From: Penelope pileata | Lineage: Eukaryota; Chordata; Aves; Galliformes; Cracidae | Assembly: GCA_013396635.1 (NCBI GenBank) | Contig: WBMW01005007.1 | Location: forward strand, 867,585 to 931,584 | DNA length: 64,000 bases | Direction: 5' to 3' | Part shown: one piece after another, positions 12,481-24,497 of the stretch | Layout: every line of letters begins with the position of its first letter | How positions within the stretch are numbered: position 1 is the stretch's first letter | The notes under the pieces: model-generated | Told to the model about the DNA's origin: nothing | Database searches by the model: none | Seen by the model: only the letters and a program-made list of their open reading frames with translations | Position numbers and translations under genes: made by a program

Positions 12481-15400
12481 ATGCGCTGGTATGTAGAGAT
12501 TCTCTAAGAAGTTGCATTTTATATTTTCTGAAGACAGATAGCCAGATGTTTATTTTCCACCGCTATGGCAAAGAATGCAATGAATACTTGTTTTGCTGTC
12601 ACAAAGCAGCATAGGGAGGCAGCCAACACACACATTGTTATGTATGTGGCATGACAATTTCTTAAAGCGAAGTCTTTGGAACAAACTTGTCAATTCTTAC
12701 AGTGGCACAAACTGGAAAGAAGTGGTCGCAGTTTTTTGTTAAGGTAAGCAACTTCTTTTACAATATTTTTTGCAGCTGGTTCTGCGGTGCACTTTACAAA
12801 GCAGTGACCTCCCATAATTTCTCCAGAGCTCGCAGTGTTTAGCTTGTCAAGCTTTACTAAATGCAATAAGAAACTAATCACAGAACTAGAGACTACAATA
12901 TTATATCCATTTTGTGCAATCTAATATAGAAGCTGAGAAAGTTCTCAAGCGGTTGGTTCACATACACCATTACTGAAGCATTGCAGTTAAACCACTCGCT
13001 TTCCACAGAGATTACAGCTTCCTTCATCATATTCTTAATCATTTTTTACTGCTATGCTGAGGCAACTTTCAATTTTTATGACAGGGCAAAGAGTTCCTTC
13101 CCTTTGCATATCACACTTTTCCAGGTCAAAGACCTTATAAGCCAAATAATGAATTATGAATCATTCATCATGTTTTCTATGTCTATAGATATGAATGGAG
13201 CTGGCTGTAACTGGAGAGGCTGATCTTCTTTTCATTCACAATAGGAAGTGAAAAAACAGATCTGCCCTCCTGTAGGCATCTAAAGCAATAGCAGGATTAT
13301 CCTAACAAAGCCCACACTACAGTATGGACTCAAAGCCCAGCAATCATGGTGCAGCTTGCTACCCTGGTGCCCAACAGCCAATCTGCTGGCACCATCAACC
13401 AGTACTTTGCACAATGACCACACAAATGCTATTCACAATTTATAACTTTCTCACAGTATTAGCCAAAAATCTGCCATGTTTCAAGGACACAAGAACTTAA
13501 GTATGGCTGCCATGTGTCACACATAATCATGAGATCAGTCTATGTTACTCTTCATCCTTCCACCTCTCCTCATAGCCTCACCAGCTCGCCACCCTGATCC
13601 CCTGACAGCCATTCTGCTGAATTTAAGCTGCTTTGTGTGTGCTGCTTGATCCGAGATGTGAGAAACAAAGCGTGGTAGGAGATTATGGGTGCTGTTAAAC
13701 AAAGCTACTGCAAAGAGATGGAGTTCAGCAACTGCTTCGCTGAAAGAGAATGAGAGGAACACAAAAATGTACCAACTGCTAATGTATATATTCATATTCC
13801 AAAGTGAACCATAATGATGTTTCCTCCCCGAGAGAGGAATACAGCATACCTTTCATATAAGTACATAGCAAATCTTCACCAAAAAGCAGAATAATATCAT
13901 TTTATCCCCTTGAATAAGCAATAAATTATGTTTTACATATTATCACTAGTCTCCTCCCAGACAGCTATATTAAAGCAGAAAATAGACAAGCCCTTAGGTA
14001 AAGGGAATAAGCACAAACAATTATGTTATCAATGATTCAGATGGATAACTACTTTACAGAAGAGAACACAGATGCCATATAAATTGATAACATTTGGATG
14101 CTAAGAAACTATGATGCCACTTGAAAATATTTTTATGTCTTACTGGGCAAATAGTTTTTGAAGGAATTCTTAAAAATAAAGGAGCATATGAGAGAAAGTT
14201 CTATATGGGCTATAGACAGATTTTATCAGCATTTCAAGTTAGATTGCACTTTTTAAATTACCTTACACAACGATCTTCTATCCAGAACAAGCTTTTCTAA
14301 AAATGAAGTGGTAGTCTTAAATAGTTAATATTATTTTTTCTATTATTTCTTGTGTCTATCCTTTGGAGATGGATTTTTTCATATCAGACACATTATTTTC
14401 AAAGAATCAAAAATTGACTTTTAATCCTTCTTCTCCCAATAGAAGTCTGGAAAGAATCTATATCAAAATGGAAATTTGCAGTCTTCCAGGTGAATGAGTC
14501 CTGAGATAAACCTTATGCTCAAAGCCTGCTAGAATTTTAAAGAAAGAAAGAACTAGTAAAAAGAATTCAATCAGCCCTGGTACTTTTAAGAAAAGTTTCT
14601 TCTGAGCTTCTTTACGAAAGTGTTAACATAAAACTGTTGCATTTTTCCATACTTACCTAGGATACTTTTTTTTTTTTTTTTTTACCTTTTTTGTAAGTTC
14701 CTGTTATCCAAGACAGAGGAGGAATTTTTTCAAGAAGAGCTCTCAGAATTTTCTTTACAGGAGTGCCTGAAGAGGGACTCCTAAACCTGTATTTAGATTT
14801 CTAGGAGATCTGGCTTTTTGGAACGAATAGCAAACAGTTCTCTTTGAAGGTATTCACCATCCTTAAAATAACTGAAAGCAGGTTTTTATTCAACATCTAT
14901 TAAAGAATGAAAGAATCTCTAATTTAGTATGATAAGTCTTGTATCATTTAAGATTAAAATAAGTACTAAAGACCCGTGCCTTTTGAGACCAAGGTCCTGT
15001 GGATGGTTCAATACACTTAATTTCAAGAATCAACCAGAAGCCAATTGTGGGATCAGAGCTACAGTTTTCTTGCTTACATTTGTCCCTCTGAAAGGCAGTT
15101 ATCCCCCAGGTTTTTTCCCAGAACCCTCTTCTGCAACTGTGCTTCACTGATTGCTTGTGATTCAAGGACATGACTGTGCAGAAAATTCATCTCTGCAGGC
15201 TGGACGGGTGTTCCATTCATATTTGAAAACTGCAGGCACCTCGGTAATACATCTTCAGCCTTGGTCCAGCACAGTAACTACAGAGCAAACAGCTTCTTAG
15301 AAAATATCGACAGCTGATTTCTAGAGGCAGCAAAAAGTAGCATGAGTTTTGAATCAAGATGTGATGCCTGGCTATTTAGATGTTTAGAAAAGTATTTGCC

Positions 15401-18142
15401 TGTGGAAGCAATTTAACTGCTCTGAAGTTGAAGGTAAAAGAAGCTTGTTTCAAAAGATAGTTGCAATATAATGTCAGACTAACTATCTGCAAAAACAACA
15501 TACAATTTCTTCAGCTAAACAGATATATGGTAGTTGTGCTAAATTTTAGTTCATGTTTTTTTGATTGGGATTTTTTATGGGAGCTGTTCTCCCACAATTT
15601 TTAGGAGTTCATTTAAAATTCAGTAGAAAATTATACAATAACAACAAAGTATGAAATATGCCACTGCTTTGATAAACCTGAAAATAAGCAAAAATTATCT
15701 TTATTCAGGCTCAACTATACAGAGACTGAACTGGAATGAATTACAACTGGTTGGTATTTCTCCCTTTCTATCCCCATCTCCTCAAGGATGGTAGCTAATG
15801 CTCAATTTGCTCCAGAAATTTTGGCTTGGAGAATGGCAAAATACAGGGGAAATTAGTTATCATTACAAGTGGGATGGATGTTCCTAGAAACATGGTAATA
15901 AGACCTAACACCAACCAGAATCAAACCACTGATGTCAGGTAAACAGTCATTATGAAAACGGCATTAAAATTTAGTAACAAGACAAGTCCTAGCCATATTA
16001 AACACTTCAATTATAGTTAGGAATGCTAAAACTACACAGCATATCAACGAGGCTCAATCATTTAAATGACACCTACATTTGCAAAAAGTAGAATGTGGCT
16101 TTCATCATATGAGAGTTTTTCATTGTGTGAGCAACATAAGCGGATAAATACTGACCATGGACTAGGGATAAGGATTGCTAAATCAGCTTTTTAAAATTTA
16201 TTTTAATAATTACCCTCACAAAGCTCCAATGTGATGTCTATAGATGTATTTCAAAATCACTACTTAGAGAAATTTGCAAACAAGTTCATATTCCAGTATA
16301 CAGTGAAGGCACTATAAGCAGTATAACTACCATGCAAGGTACAGGAAAAGATTACCAAAAATTTAGTTTTTAGTGAGAATACAATTAAACACTACATTTG
16401 GGTTTACATAATAAAATTCTTAGCAGCTGTATCTACTTTCAGTGTTCTAGAGATAATAAATTTGCTAACTAATAAGTTGGGATATTCTTATAATTTGGTA
16501 TTGTTTCAGTTAGAACCATATTAACTGCTAATTAGAAAACAGCAAAACACTGTACAATATCTGCAAAGCATACACTTGGAGTACCAAGTTATCTAAAACG
16601 ATCTAATACTGAATCACTCTGAAAATACCAAGAGGGCAGTTTTGTAATGCCTTGAGCTACATGCAATCCCAACATTTACAAAAATAACCTAGAAGTAAAT
16701 ACAAATACATTGCTAATTTTTTAATTTACACGAAGACTGCTTGTAAACAGTGATACGGAGAAAGAAGTAATACAGAGAAATCAGTTACTGGAACAGTAAA
16801 CACAGAATATAGCCCACAATAACACCAGAAGAGGTTTCAGCCCTGAGAAATGATGAAGCTGAGAAAGACTCAGAGAAAATGAGAACTCTCAATACAATGT
16901 TATGACAAGAAGTACTAATTAAATCCTTGGGCATGATCAAGGAATCAGAAATATATATATAAAACAAGCAGAAATAATGACATCACCATAGTGCTAATTT
17001 AACATTAGAATATTTAACATGCATTTGGCATCCATAACCCAAAAAATGAAATTCAGATACAGAAGAAATTTTAGGGACAGCTCTTAGAAATAGGTTATCT
17101 CTGTGTAAGATTCAGAACAGATCCACATATGCCATGTATTAAGAAAGTGATTGCAAGATGAACAGATGAGCAGCTCCTCCATGAGAAAATCCCTGGGTGA
17201 GGTTGCAATGACCAGTGCTGACCCCTCAAAAAAGAAAATAGCTGGAGCCAGTCAGTTCTGTATACACTGGCACGAAGTTTTAACTGTATGTGCTGGGTAC
17301 CACGCAGTAAGCCCAAATGTCTGGCACTTCAGCCTTCCTGTTTGTGCCCACTGAATGGCATCCCAATTTGGAAGCAGCAGTGAGGAGAGCCTGGGACAAT
17401 GCCACTGTGCGTTTGCAGGACCCATCCAGCACTTGAATTTCATGATCAGACAATTCAGTACTGGCCACTCTGGAGAAATAAATGTTGCCTCAATCAGTTC
17501 AATTAATTGACCAAGTTCAAGTAAAAATATTACATAGGAAAAATAAGGTAAAAATTAGCAATGTTTTGCAGCCCATCTCCAGTTTTATTTCTGAAGTGGG
17601 AGAACAGAAAGATTTGAAGTTGTTTTCAGTAAGAACCATTACTGGAAGAAATAATCCATTTAGATTAGCCTTTTTAGTTAGATGTATTTTCATTTAAAAA
17701 GATGCAGGTATCTAAAATCTATAAGGCAAACAGGCTATGAGTGAGGATTCTGTTTGCATTCTTATTAAAAGTTATAAAACATTGCATTTTTATGGAAAAA
17801 AAATAAATGCAGATGAGTTGGTAGGGAATGGACTGTGACTGTCAAATTAAATTCTGAGGTACCATTCCAAAGTTTGCCTTGCATTTCAATCTATTTCTCC
17901 CTTTGCAGACAGAAACCTTGGTGAAGGTTGGAGGAACTGAAAGAAACTGACACAACAGACACTCATCTCAGACTCCTGTATGGTAACTTTTCCTCCCACC
18001 CCAGCTAAGAGATCATATTGCTCAAAAGGCAAGATTACAAACACATGTTGACAGCTGATATTTTAGATGTTATGCACAATATCTTCTGAGTGTCTAGTAG
18101 AGAATACCTTGGCTAACCATTTTTATTGGGAGTTTCAGAGCT
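12481..18142. other. Unique AT-rich DNA, no gene seen
   Basis: No gene or transposable element recognised. There is a T run of about 18 at 14666-14683. A slightly GC-richer patch at 17100-17470 has overlapping short open frames on both strands, none of them resembling a known protein. Confidence 0.55.
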
Positions 18143-18185
18143 AGAAAGAGAAAGAAAGAGAAAAGAAAAAGAAAGAAAGAGAAAG
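18143..18185. repeat. (GAAA)n-type purine simple repeat
   Basis: An interrupted GAAA/GAAAG microsatellite of about 43 bp on the plus strand, all purines. No gene context. Confidence 0.9.
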
Positions 18186-19789
18186 CACCACTAATAGAGG
18201 GTGTAAAAATTACTATCCCTTTGAGGAAGAAAATTTAGGGATTCCATACGTGATGGGATTTTTCCACTTCAGAGGTCCAACTATCTACTTGAGAGATGCT
18301 CAAAGTACTGATTAAAACTTTGAGTGAGCATCAAGAAAGATCAGATACTAAACCAAAGATGCAGTAAGTGGAGAGAAGTAAATAAATGTTGGCAACCAGA
18401 ACTACAAAGACTGCCTGCATCCATGACAAATGGCAGAACCAATATTAACCATTCTAAATTGCCTTAAATATGCAAATAATTAATCAAGCCAACATATCAA
18501 AAATCAAATTTAACAGAAATAAGAACTTGAAATGACATTTTCTCAGGACGAACAGCCATGAATTTCATAATCTTCCAGAGGTCTTTAGTATTCCCACCTG
18601 CTGTACTCTATTTTTTTCATATGGTGTACATCTGCAGCCTAAAGGATATACAAACAGCACTTAAGTATGTACAACTCTCTCCAAATAGTTATCTCAAACT
18701 GATTACTGGAGTATATATTTACTGACTGTGTAAGCTGTAACATAAATTACTGAAGGACTTGAAACAATCTTAGAAGAAAACGATAAGCAGTGTTACACAA
18801 CAAGCACTTATTAGTATGATTGTTGTAAGCACTACAGAGAGCAGACACGCTGTGATATTGATATGAAAAGATCAGTTACTCATTTCCATGGAATTAACTG
18901 GAAATGACTTGACAAAGTAAAAACGAGAAAAGGCATCACATTTTGTTCCTCTCCTGGCTGTGCGCTTTCAAAACTGTCACATCTTCTAACATTCAGAGGA
19001 AAAAGAAACTCATGCACTGTTTAGAGGAAGTTTTTTCAGTCTAGTTAACTGAATACACCTAAAATATGTTTGGAAGTACTCATTTTGACAGAAGTCTGAA
19101 AGGTTGCTCAAATCTCACTCAAGTCTATGAATCTGAAACTGAGCTAGTGTTACTCCTGATAAGACAGGCAGCTTCTGGGACTCCCTATCAGGGAGCTATC
19201 ATTGCACTTTGCTCTCAGATATCCGTCAATCTCAAACACCTTTGCTGGTATATTTCTCACATTTTGAACTCCTCCATTTAACTATCCCTTCTGTCTCCAC
19301 CTTTGAACCAGGAGTTCAAAAATGCAATTTCTGTCTTTCTCCACTTTATGTATCCCGTTCTTTCAGCTGTTCTTACCAGTGTTTCAACTTCAGTCTCTTG
19401 GATTCTTTATTCACTTAGGACAGCATAGGACCTGTAAGATTCCTCCTTGGTATCTTTGCAAGACCTAAAACAGTATCAGTGAAGTTACATATCACAGATT
19501 TGTCATTACTTTGGTGTAACAGCTTGCAAAAGGTTCTGGCAGCAGCACAGCTTCTCTGTGAAACACAGAAGCTTTCTCTACTAAACAGAGAAGATTACTA
19601 TGTGTTACCCCTTGCAACTATCAACATGAGCCATATTTTGTGATATATCAGAGAAAGAACTGTCTTTGAAATATTTCTCAGGGCCATTTTAGATTTGGTT
19701 GAAAAACATAAGACCTGGATCTTGGGCAAAGTCTTGTTCTGAGTCAAGAAGATCCATGACTGCTTTTGTTGCTCCAATCCTTGTTCTGC
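18186..19789. other. Unique AT-rich DNA, no gene seen
   Basis: No gene recognised. Short open frames at 19066-19418 (about 70 codons each) have no recognisable motif. A small 6-bp-stem hairpin (CTCCCT-ATC-AGGGAG) lies near 19180-19196. Confidence 0.5.
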
Positions 19790-20470
19790 TAGCTTCAGTT
19801 CAGCTCCCTTTTTCTAATACAGGAAGAATTTTGATCTCATCAACAGACCTGGAGAAATGTATATTCATGACTTTCCACAGGTCATTTCTGAATATGCTGA
19901 ACACTGTCCCAGCTCAGATTCCAGCAGGGATCTCACTACTAGATGAACTGACTAATTATTCCTAATTCTTGGTTTTTGTTTTTTTTTTTCCTTTTGCTCA
20001 GCTACCTATCTATGCAAGGAACTGTATAGGCAGCAACTCTATAGTCACTTAGTTTCCTTAAATCATTTGGAAAAAGAGTTCTGTTGTAGGCCATCTGGAA
20101 ATTCTGACGCTGCTTTGCCCACACACTTACTGACAACTTCCAGGAATTCCAGAGGCTTGGTGAGTCAAGCACTCCATTTAAGAAGCCACCATGAATGTTC
20201 CCCAGTAAATCATATTTATCTGTGTGTCCATTAACGCTATTTTACCACAGTTTCTATTCATTTCCCTGAAAATTATATTTGCCTGTTGCAGACTAACACC
20301 TATTAAGACTACAGGTCAATATTAGCCCCAGCTTCCCAGAAAGACTTTTTAAAAAACTGGTGTCACTGTTGTTGCTTTCCAGCCCTCGAGTACCAGAGTG
20401 GATGATGTGATGAATTATAGTCTGTGGTTAGCTACACAACAATGAGGAATAAACACCTTTTAAAAAGGAA
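19790..20470 (-). mobile_element. Long decayed CR1/L3-like LINE fragment (reverse transcriptase)
   Basis: An old CR1-clade reverse-transcriptase fragment on the minus strand. The reverse complement of about 20350-20395 gives VLEGWKATTVTPVF, which matches the CR1 segment VPEDWKVANVTPIF near the start of the reverse-transcriptase domain. About 19877-19935 gives EIPAGI-stop-AGTVFSIFRNDL, which matches GVPQGSVLGPVLFNIFINDL. It is followed by FSRSVDEIKIL where CR1 has LSKFADDTKLG, so the catalytic FADD is lost. The distance between the two blocks (roughly 140 codons) is close to that in intact elements. The DNA between them (around 20190-20400) also follows, by eye, the order of the old amniote L3/CR1 consensus. 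Several stops and indels break the frame. The ends are not sharp, and no 3' tail is present. Confidence 0.83.
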
Positions 20471-23400
20471 AAGTCATTTTCAGTCGATGAAGTGTCTGAA
20501 GGATTTAGAGCTGTTGGATATGCTATTACGTCTACTTTCTCTAAACTGTGCCTGAATGCATATATTCTTTATCCTCTTCATATTGAAAGTTCTATTCCTC
20601 TAAATAATAAGGATAGAAATTTTCTGATTTACTGATTTTCTCACTATGTCCAGTCAGTGGTTTTTATGCAGTACATGCCAGTGTAGCTCTTTCCCTACAG
20701 GCAAAAAGCAAGTGTAAGAACAAAAACCTTAAACAGCATCCTTCCCAAGATTTCTGCTTAAATTTAATTGGATTTGATGACTTCCTGTTGTCTCCAGACT
20801 TCGGCATAATTAAGATCCTACTTAATTATAATTGAAAACAGTTAAATTTCCATTACAGGGCTGTTTTGCTATGAAATTCTGTCATCCTAAAGGCCTCAGG
20901 TAAAAGACTACAATGGATTTGACAGAAGTGAATATCTCTGATGTAGATACCTGTCATCTGTGCCAATGCTTCTCCATAAATTCATTTAAACAACTTTGTT
21001 CTCCTGTCTCACCAACAACCACTGCTACCCTGGGTTATTCCTAAGGAAAATAAATTTAAATTATGTACAGAAAAAAAGTATTAGCTATAAAAAATGCTGC
21101 CTACAAGTGTTCATACCAGGTTCTGTTACTGTTTATGTAAAGAACATTCTTTCTACTACGCAATGCATGAGGAAAGCATATACCCACATAAATGACCAAA
21201 TTGTATTTAGTGTATTGTGTATGTACAGACTATTTACAATCTCATTTTATTGCAGTTGCAAAAGTGTTCTCCAACAAAGACACAACAAATTGCATGTGAC
21301 TGAAATACCAAGACTTTTTCTTCCAGCCTTGATTCAAGGACAGTTCTCTATGCTTCATCAGACTCAGAAAGATGGTTTTCCTCAAGAAGGACACAAGAAA
21401 GTATAAGCTTTTGTATATTTGTCTCATGACAACATTGACAACATTTCATCTTAATACAATCTAGTCAAAGCAGCTACTGCAGAAAATTGCTCACTGTTTG
21501 ATGGCACCATGGGAGACCATCATTACCGACAAGATTGAGAAACCCGTCAACAACAATTCAGAATTCAATCTAACTGTGGCATCCAAATGCTGTGTTTTTT
21601 TATTAGGACTATCTTCTTGCATCTCTTTAATTCTTATTCACGTCCATTGGTCCTTGACTCACATTGAGATTCAATGCAATAAAGGCTTCTGCTCAGCTGA
21701 GTTCAATCTCAGAAATCATCAAACAGCAAGATTTATGTAGTAATTTTTAGAAAACCTTATGACAGCCAACAATTCAGGTGAGGAGATAGTCTCGTAAGTC
21801 CTTCTTCTATAGTATTACAATGACATTCACCTATTTCCTTCACGAAGCAACCACACAAGACAGCCTACTCTGTATCATGTTGCGATGATATGTCACCTTC
21901 TATGTGGGATGTTTGGCAGAAACCAGTTATCACCTATGCCACCATCTTTATTAATAGGTTTGTTTGTTTGATTGGGATTCATTTATCACGTGGTAGATTT
22001 TTACAGAAAAAAATCAATTCACCTTTCAGTCCCATGGTCATTCACTCCACAACAGAATAAAGCCATCAATTCTCTTAAAGGTTGCTTAAATAGGATACAG
22101 GATCTTTTGACCATATACAACTCGTTGAGTTTGCAAATGTCACACAACAACCACATCTTCAAACCAAGAACCAAAAAATAAAGGTATTCTGATGGTTTTC
22201 TTGCTATTGTAAACAGTATATGTATAGCTTCAAAGGAGAGACAAAGATTCATACTGTCTTCAACTTTAGTTGAAGAGCCTGTCATTTCTATGCTTCACCA
22301 GTTCTTGAGTATTCATCTGAAGTACAAACTTCTTGCTTAATAGAAATCTGCTATTTCATAAGGTGGCAAAAATCTACAGAGGTGTTTGCATACTAATTTT
22401 TACAAAGAAGAGTTGAGCAAATCTGAAATTAGAATCTCACGTGCAGAAAAAAAAATAGCATTTTTCTTATTTCTTGATTGCTTATACTAACTTTCAGTCC
22501 CTATTTGGATGATCTCTCCTAAATATATCTCCACTGTCTCACTGGTAAGTGGTAGGGTGTTCTGTCCTTTGACTACCATCAATTGGCGAAAGAAAATCTG
22601 CTGAAATACATGCAAAATATCTGTTTTTCAAATTTAGTCTATATTTCCACTTTCTGAATAACCAATCTGGAGAACTACTTTTGGTGTTTTGTTTGGTTGG
22701 TTTGTTGAGATTTTTTTTTTTTGTGTATGGGCTTTTTTTTTTTTCATGTTATGTAGCCAGGCACAGAAAAAAGTGTGGGCTGAAAGTACATCACTGCAGG
22801 AGGGCAGTGAAGATAGCTCAAAAATTATCTGGAGGCACTTGAAAAAAATGTATCTGGCTGGTCATCTTTTGTAACCTAAGGCTGGTTTCATCCCAAGCAA
22901 AGTCATCAAAGACTACTTCATTATGGACATCACATTAAGCTATTGTGTCATTATACAAGCAGAATGAGTTATGCCAGTGCTAAGAAACAATTTCTCTCTC
23001 TCTGTTTCATCATTCCATTACACAAATCCAAACAGAAGTGATAGACCACAGTGCAAAGCCAACATTGGCAAAAATACTAGCAACATGGCACAACAGAGCC
23101 AAATTTTCATCTGGGAAAATGATACTGTGCAAATGGAAAAATACATCTGTGTGCTAGAGTATGCTGACCTATTCCGAAACACATGTTCAAATAACTCTCA
23201 AACAAAGCAGGTGGCAAGACCTATTCATTTTTGTGCAAGTACCATAAATGTAAAATTACAACAAATAAAAACATATCTGGCATTTAATCAAAGTCAGGAA
23301 ATAGAATAAGTAGACATGCAGTAAAAAAAAAACTAGGCCATTTTTCGCCCATATACATTTCGTCATAAGCTCTTTCTTTTTTCTAGCTCCAATCTGTTTT

Positions 23401-23730
23401 TAATCTTTAGACTGTGAACTGCTCTGAGTGATCTCTTTTGCCTGTTTACATTGCTTACTATGATCTAGTCTTGACTGAAATCATTGAGTGACACAGTAGG
23501 ATAATTACTAATAATGTAACTAGAATTTTCCTTAAATACTTCTAATTATTCCATTGCTTAAAATTATTTTTAGAGCACTTTTTCAATATTAATGTTTATT
23601 CATTTATTGCTTTTGGAAAAAAAAAAATCCACTAGGCAAAGACAATTTCACTTCAGATTACAGGCTCCTTCTCAGATACAGTTGCCATATCATAGAGCTT
23701 TTCAGGATACTGCAACATATATATAGAGTC
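20471..23730. other. Unique AT-rich DNA, no gene seen
   Basis: No gene recognised. An open frame of about 136 codons at 20996-21406 on plus starts at a non-ATG codon and has the lysine, tyrosine, cysteine and phenylalanine-rich look of translated AT-rich non-coding DNA. One of about 112 codons at 22971-23309 shows no motif. Two T runs of about 12 lie at 22711-22722 and 22733-22744. Confidence 0.55.
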
Positions 23731-24020
23731 ATCATAGAATCATAGAATGGCCTGGGTTGGAAGGGACCCCAAGGATCATCAGGTTCCAACCCCCCTGCCA
23801 CAGGCAGAACCACCAACTTCCAGATCTGGTACTAGATCAGGTTGCCCCGGACCCCATCCAACCTGGTCTTGAATGCATACCCAGGGTTGGGGCATCCACA
23901 GTCTCCCTGGGCAGCCTGTGCCAGCACCTCACCACTCTCTCGGTAAAGAACTTTCCTCTGATGTCTAATCTAAACCTTCCCTCCTTCAGCTTAAAACCAT
24001 TCCCTCTTATCCTATCACTT

Positions 24021-24244
24021 TCTACCCTTAGGAAAGGTTGGTTCCCCTCCTGTTTATAATCTCCTTCTAAATACTGAAAGGCCGCTATGAGGTTTCCCCG
24101 CAGTCTTCTCTTCTCTTCTCCATGCTGAACATTCTACCCTTAGGAAAGGTTGGTTCCCCTCCTGTTTATAATCTCCTTCTAAATACTGAAAGGCCGCTAT
24201 GAGGTTTCCCCGCAGTCTTCTCTTCTCTTCTCCATGCTGAACAA
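24021..24244. repeat. Near-perfect 112-bp tandem duplication inside CR1
   Basis: Two adjacent 112-bp units, each starting TCTACCCTTAGGAAAGGTTG and ending CTCCATGCTGAACA, differ only at the final base (T in the first, A in the second). Both copies carry the same 5-nt TTCTC/GAGAA expansion, so the expansion came before the duplication. The near identity implies the duplication is recent compared with the element, or is an assembly error. Confidence 0.97.
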
Positions 24245-24497
24245 GCCCAGCTCTCTCAGCCTGTCCTCATAGGGGAGGTGCTCCAGCCCTCTGATCATCT
24301 TTGTGGCCCTCCTCTGAACCCTCTCCAACAGTTTCACGTCTTTCCTGTACTGGGGGCCCCAGACCTGGACGCAATACTCCAGATGGGGCCTCATGAGGGC
24401 AGAGTAGAGAGGGACAAGCACTCCCCTGTCCCTGCTGGCCACCCCTCTCCTGATGGAGCCCAGGATACCGTTGGCCTTCCGAGCTGCAAGAGTGCAC
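24197..24497 (-). pseudogene. CR1 reverse transcriptase C-terminal remnant
   Basis: The minus strand is open from the truncation point near 24497 down to a TAG at 24197-24199, about 100 codons. It reads [20 protein letters not shown], then [20 protein letters not shown], then [20 protein letters not shown] and [13 protein letters not shown]. This is the standard CR1 ORF2 C-terminus: the [11 protein letters not shown] block, the [15 protein letters not shown] block and the ERVQRRATK block. After MEKRR a 5-nt expansion of a GAGAA run shifts the frame (EDCGETS, stop), whereas CR1 normally continues LRGDLI. The N-terminal endonuclease and the catalytic palm are missing, so the piece cannot support retrotransposition. 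Confidence 0.93.

Larger units (their letters stand above)
23731..24497 (-). mobile_element. CR1 LINE copy, 5'-truncated, with internal duplication
   Basis: A well-preserved minus-strand CR1 element. Its 3' end, at the left side, begins with the terminal repeats ATCATAGAATCATAGAATGG at 23731 and continues with the typical CR1 tail (GGTTGGAAGGGACC, reverse orientation). At the right side it carries the C-terminal part of the reverse-transcriptase ORF and stops abruptly near 24497, which is a normal 5' truncation. Inside, 24021-24132 and 24133-24244 are a tandem duplication of 112 bp, identical except for the last base. Because 112 is not a multiple of three, it breaks whatever frame was left in the tail. 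The copy is much younger than the CR1 fragments at 3.3, 9.8, 20.1 and 59.1 kb. Confidence 0.97.

Noticed and set aside
19180..19196. Small hairpin CTCCCT-ATC-AGGGAG
   Set aside because: A six-pair stem is expected many times by chance in this length of DNA and has no T run or gene context suggesting a terminator or microRNA.
20996..21406. Open frame of about 136 codons on plus
   Set aside because: Starts at a non-ATG codon, composition is typical of translated AT-rich non-coding DNA, no domain pattern, and no splice-site pair that would make it an exon.
22971..23309. Open frame of about 112 codons on plus
   Set aside because: No motif, no start context and no splice sites; chance expectation in 64 kb and six frames.
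23757..24059. Plus-strand open frame of about 100 codons
   Set aside because: It lies entirely within the minus-strand CR1 element and is an antisense shadow of its tail.
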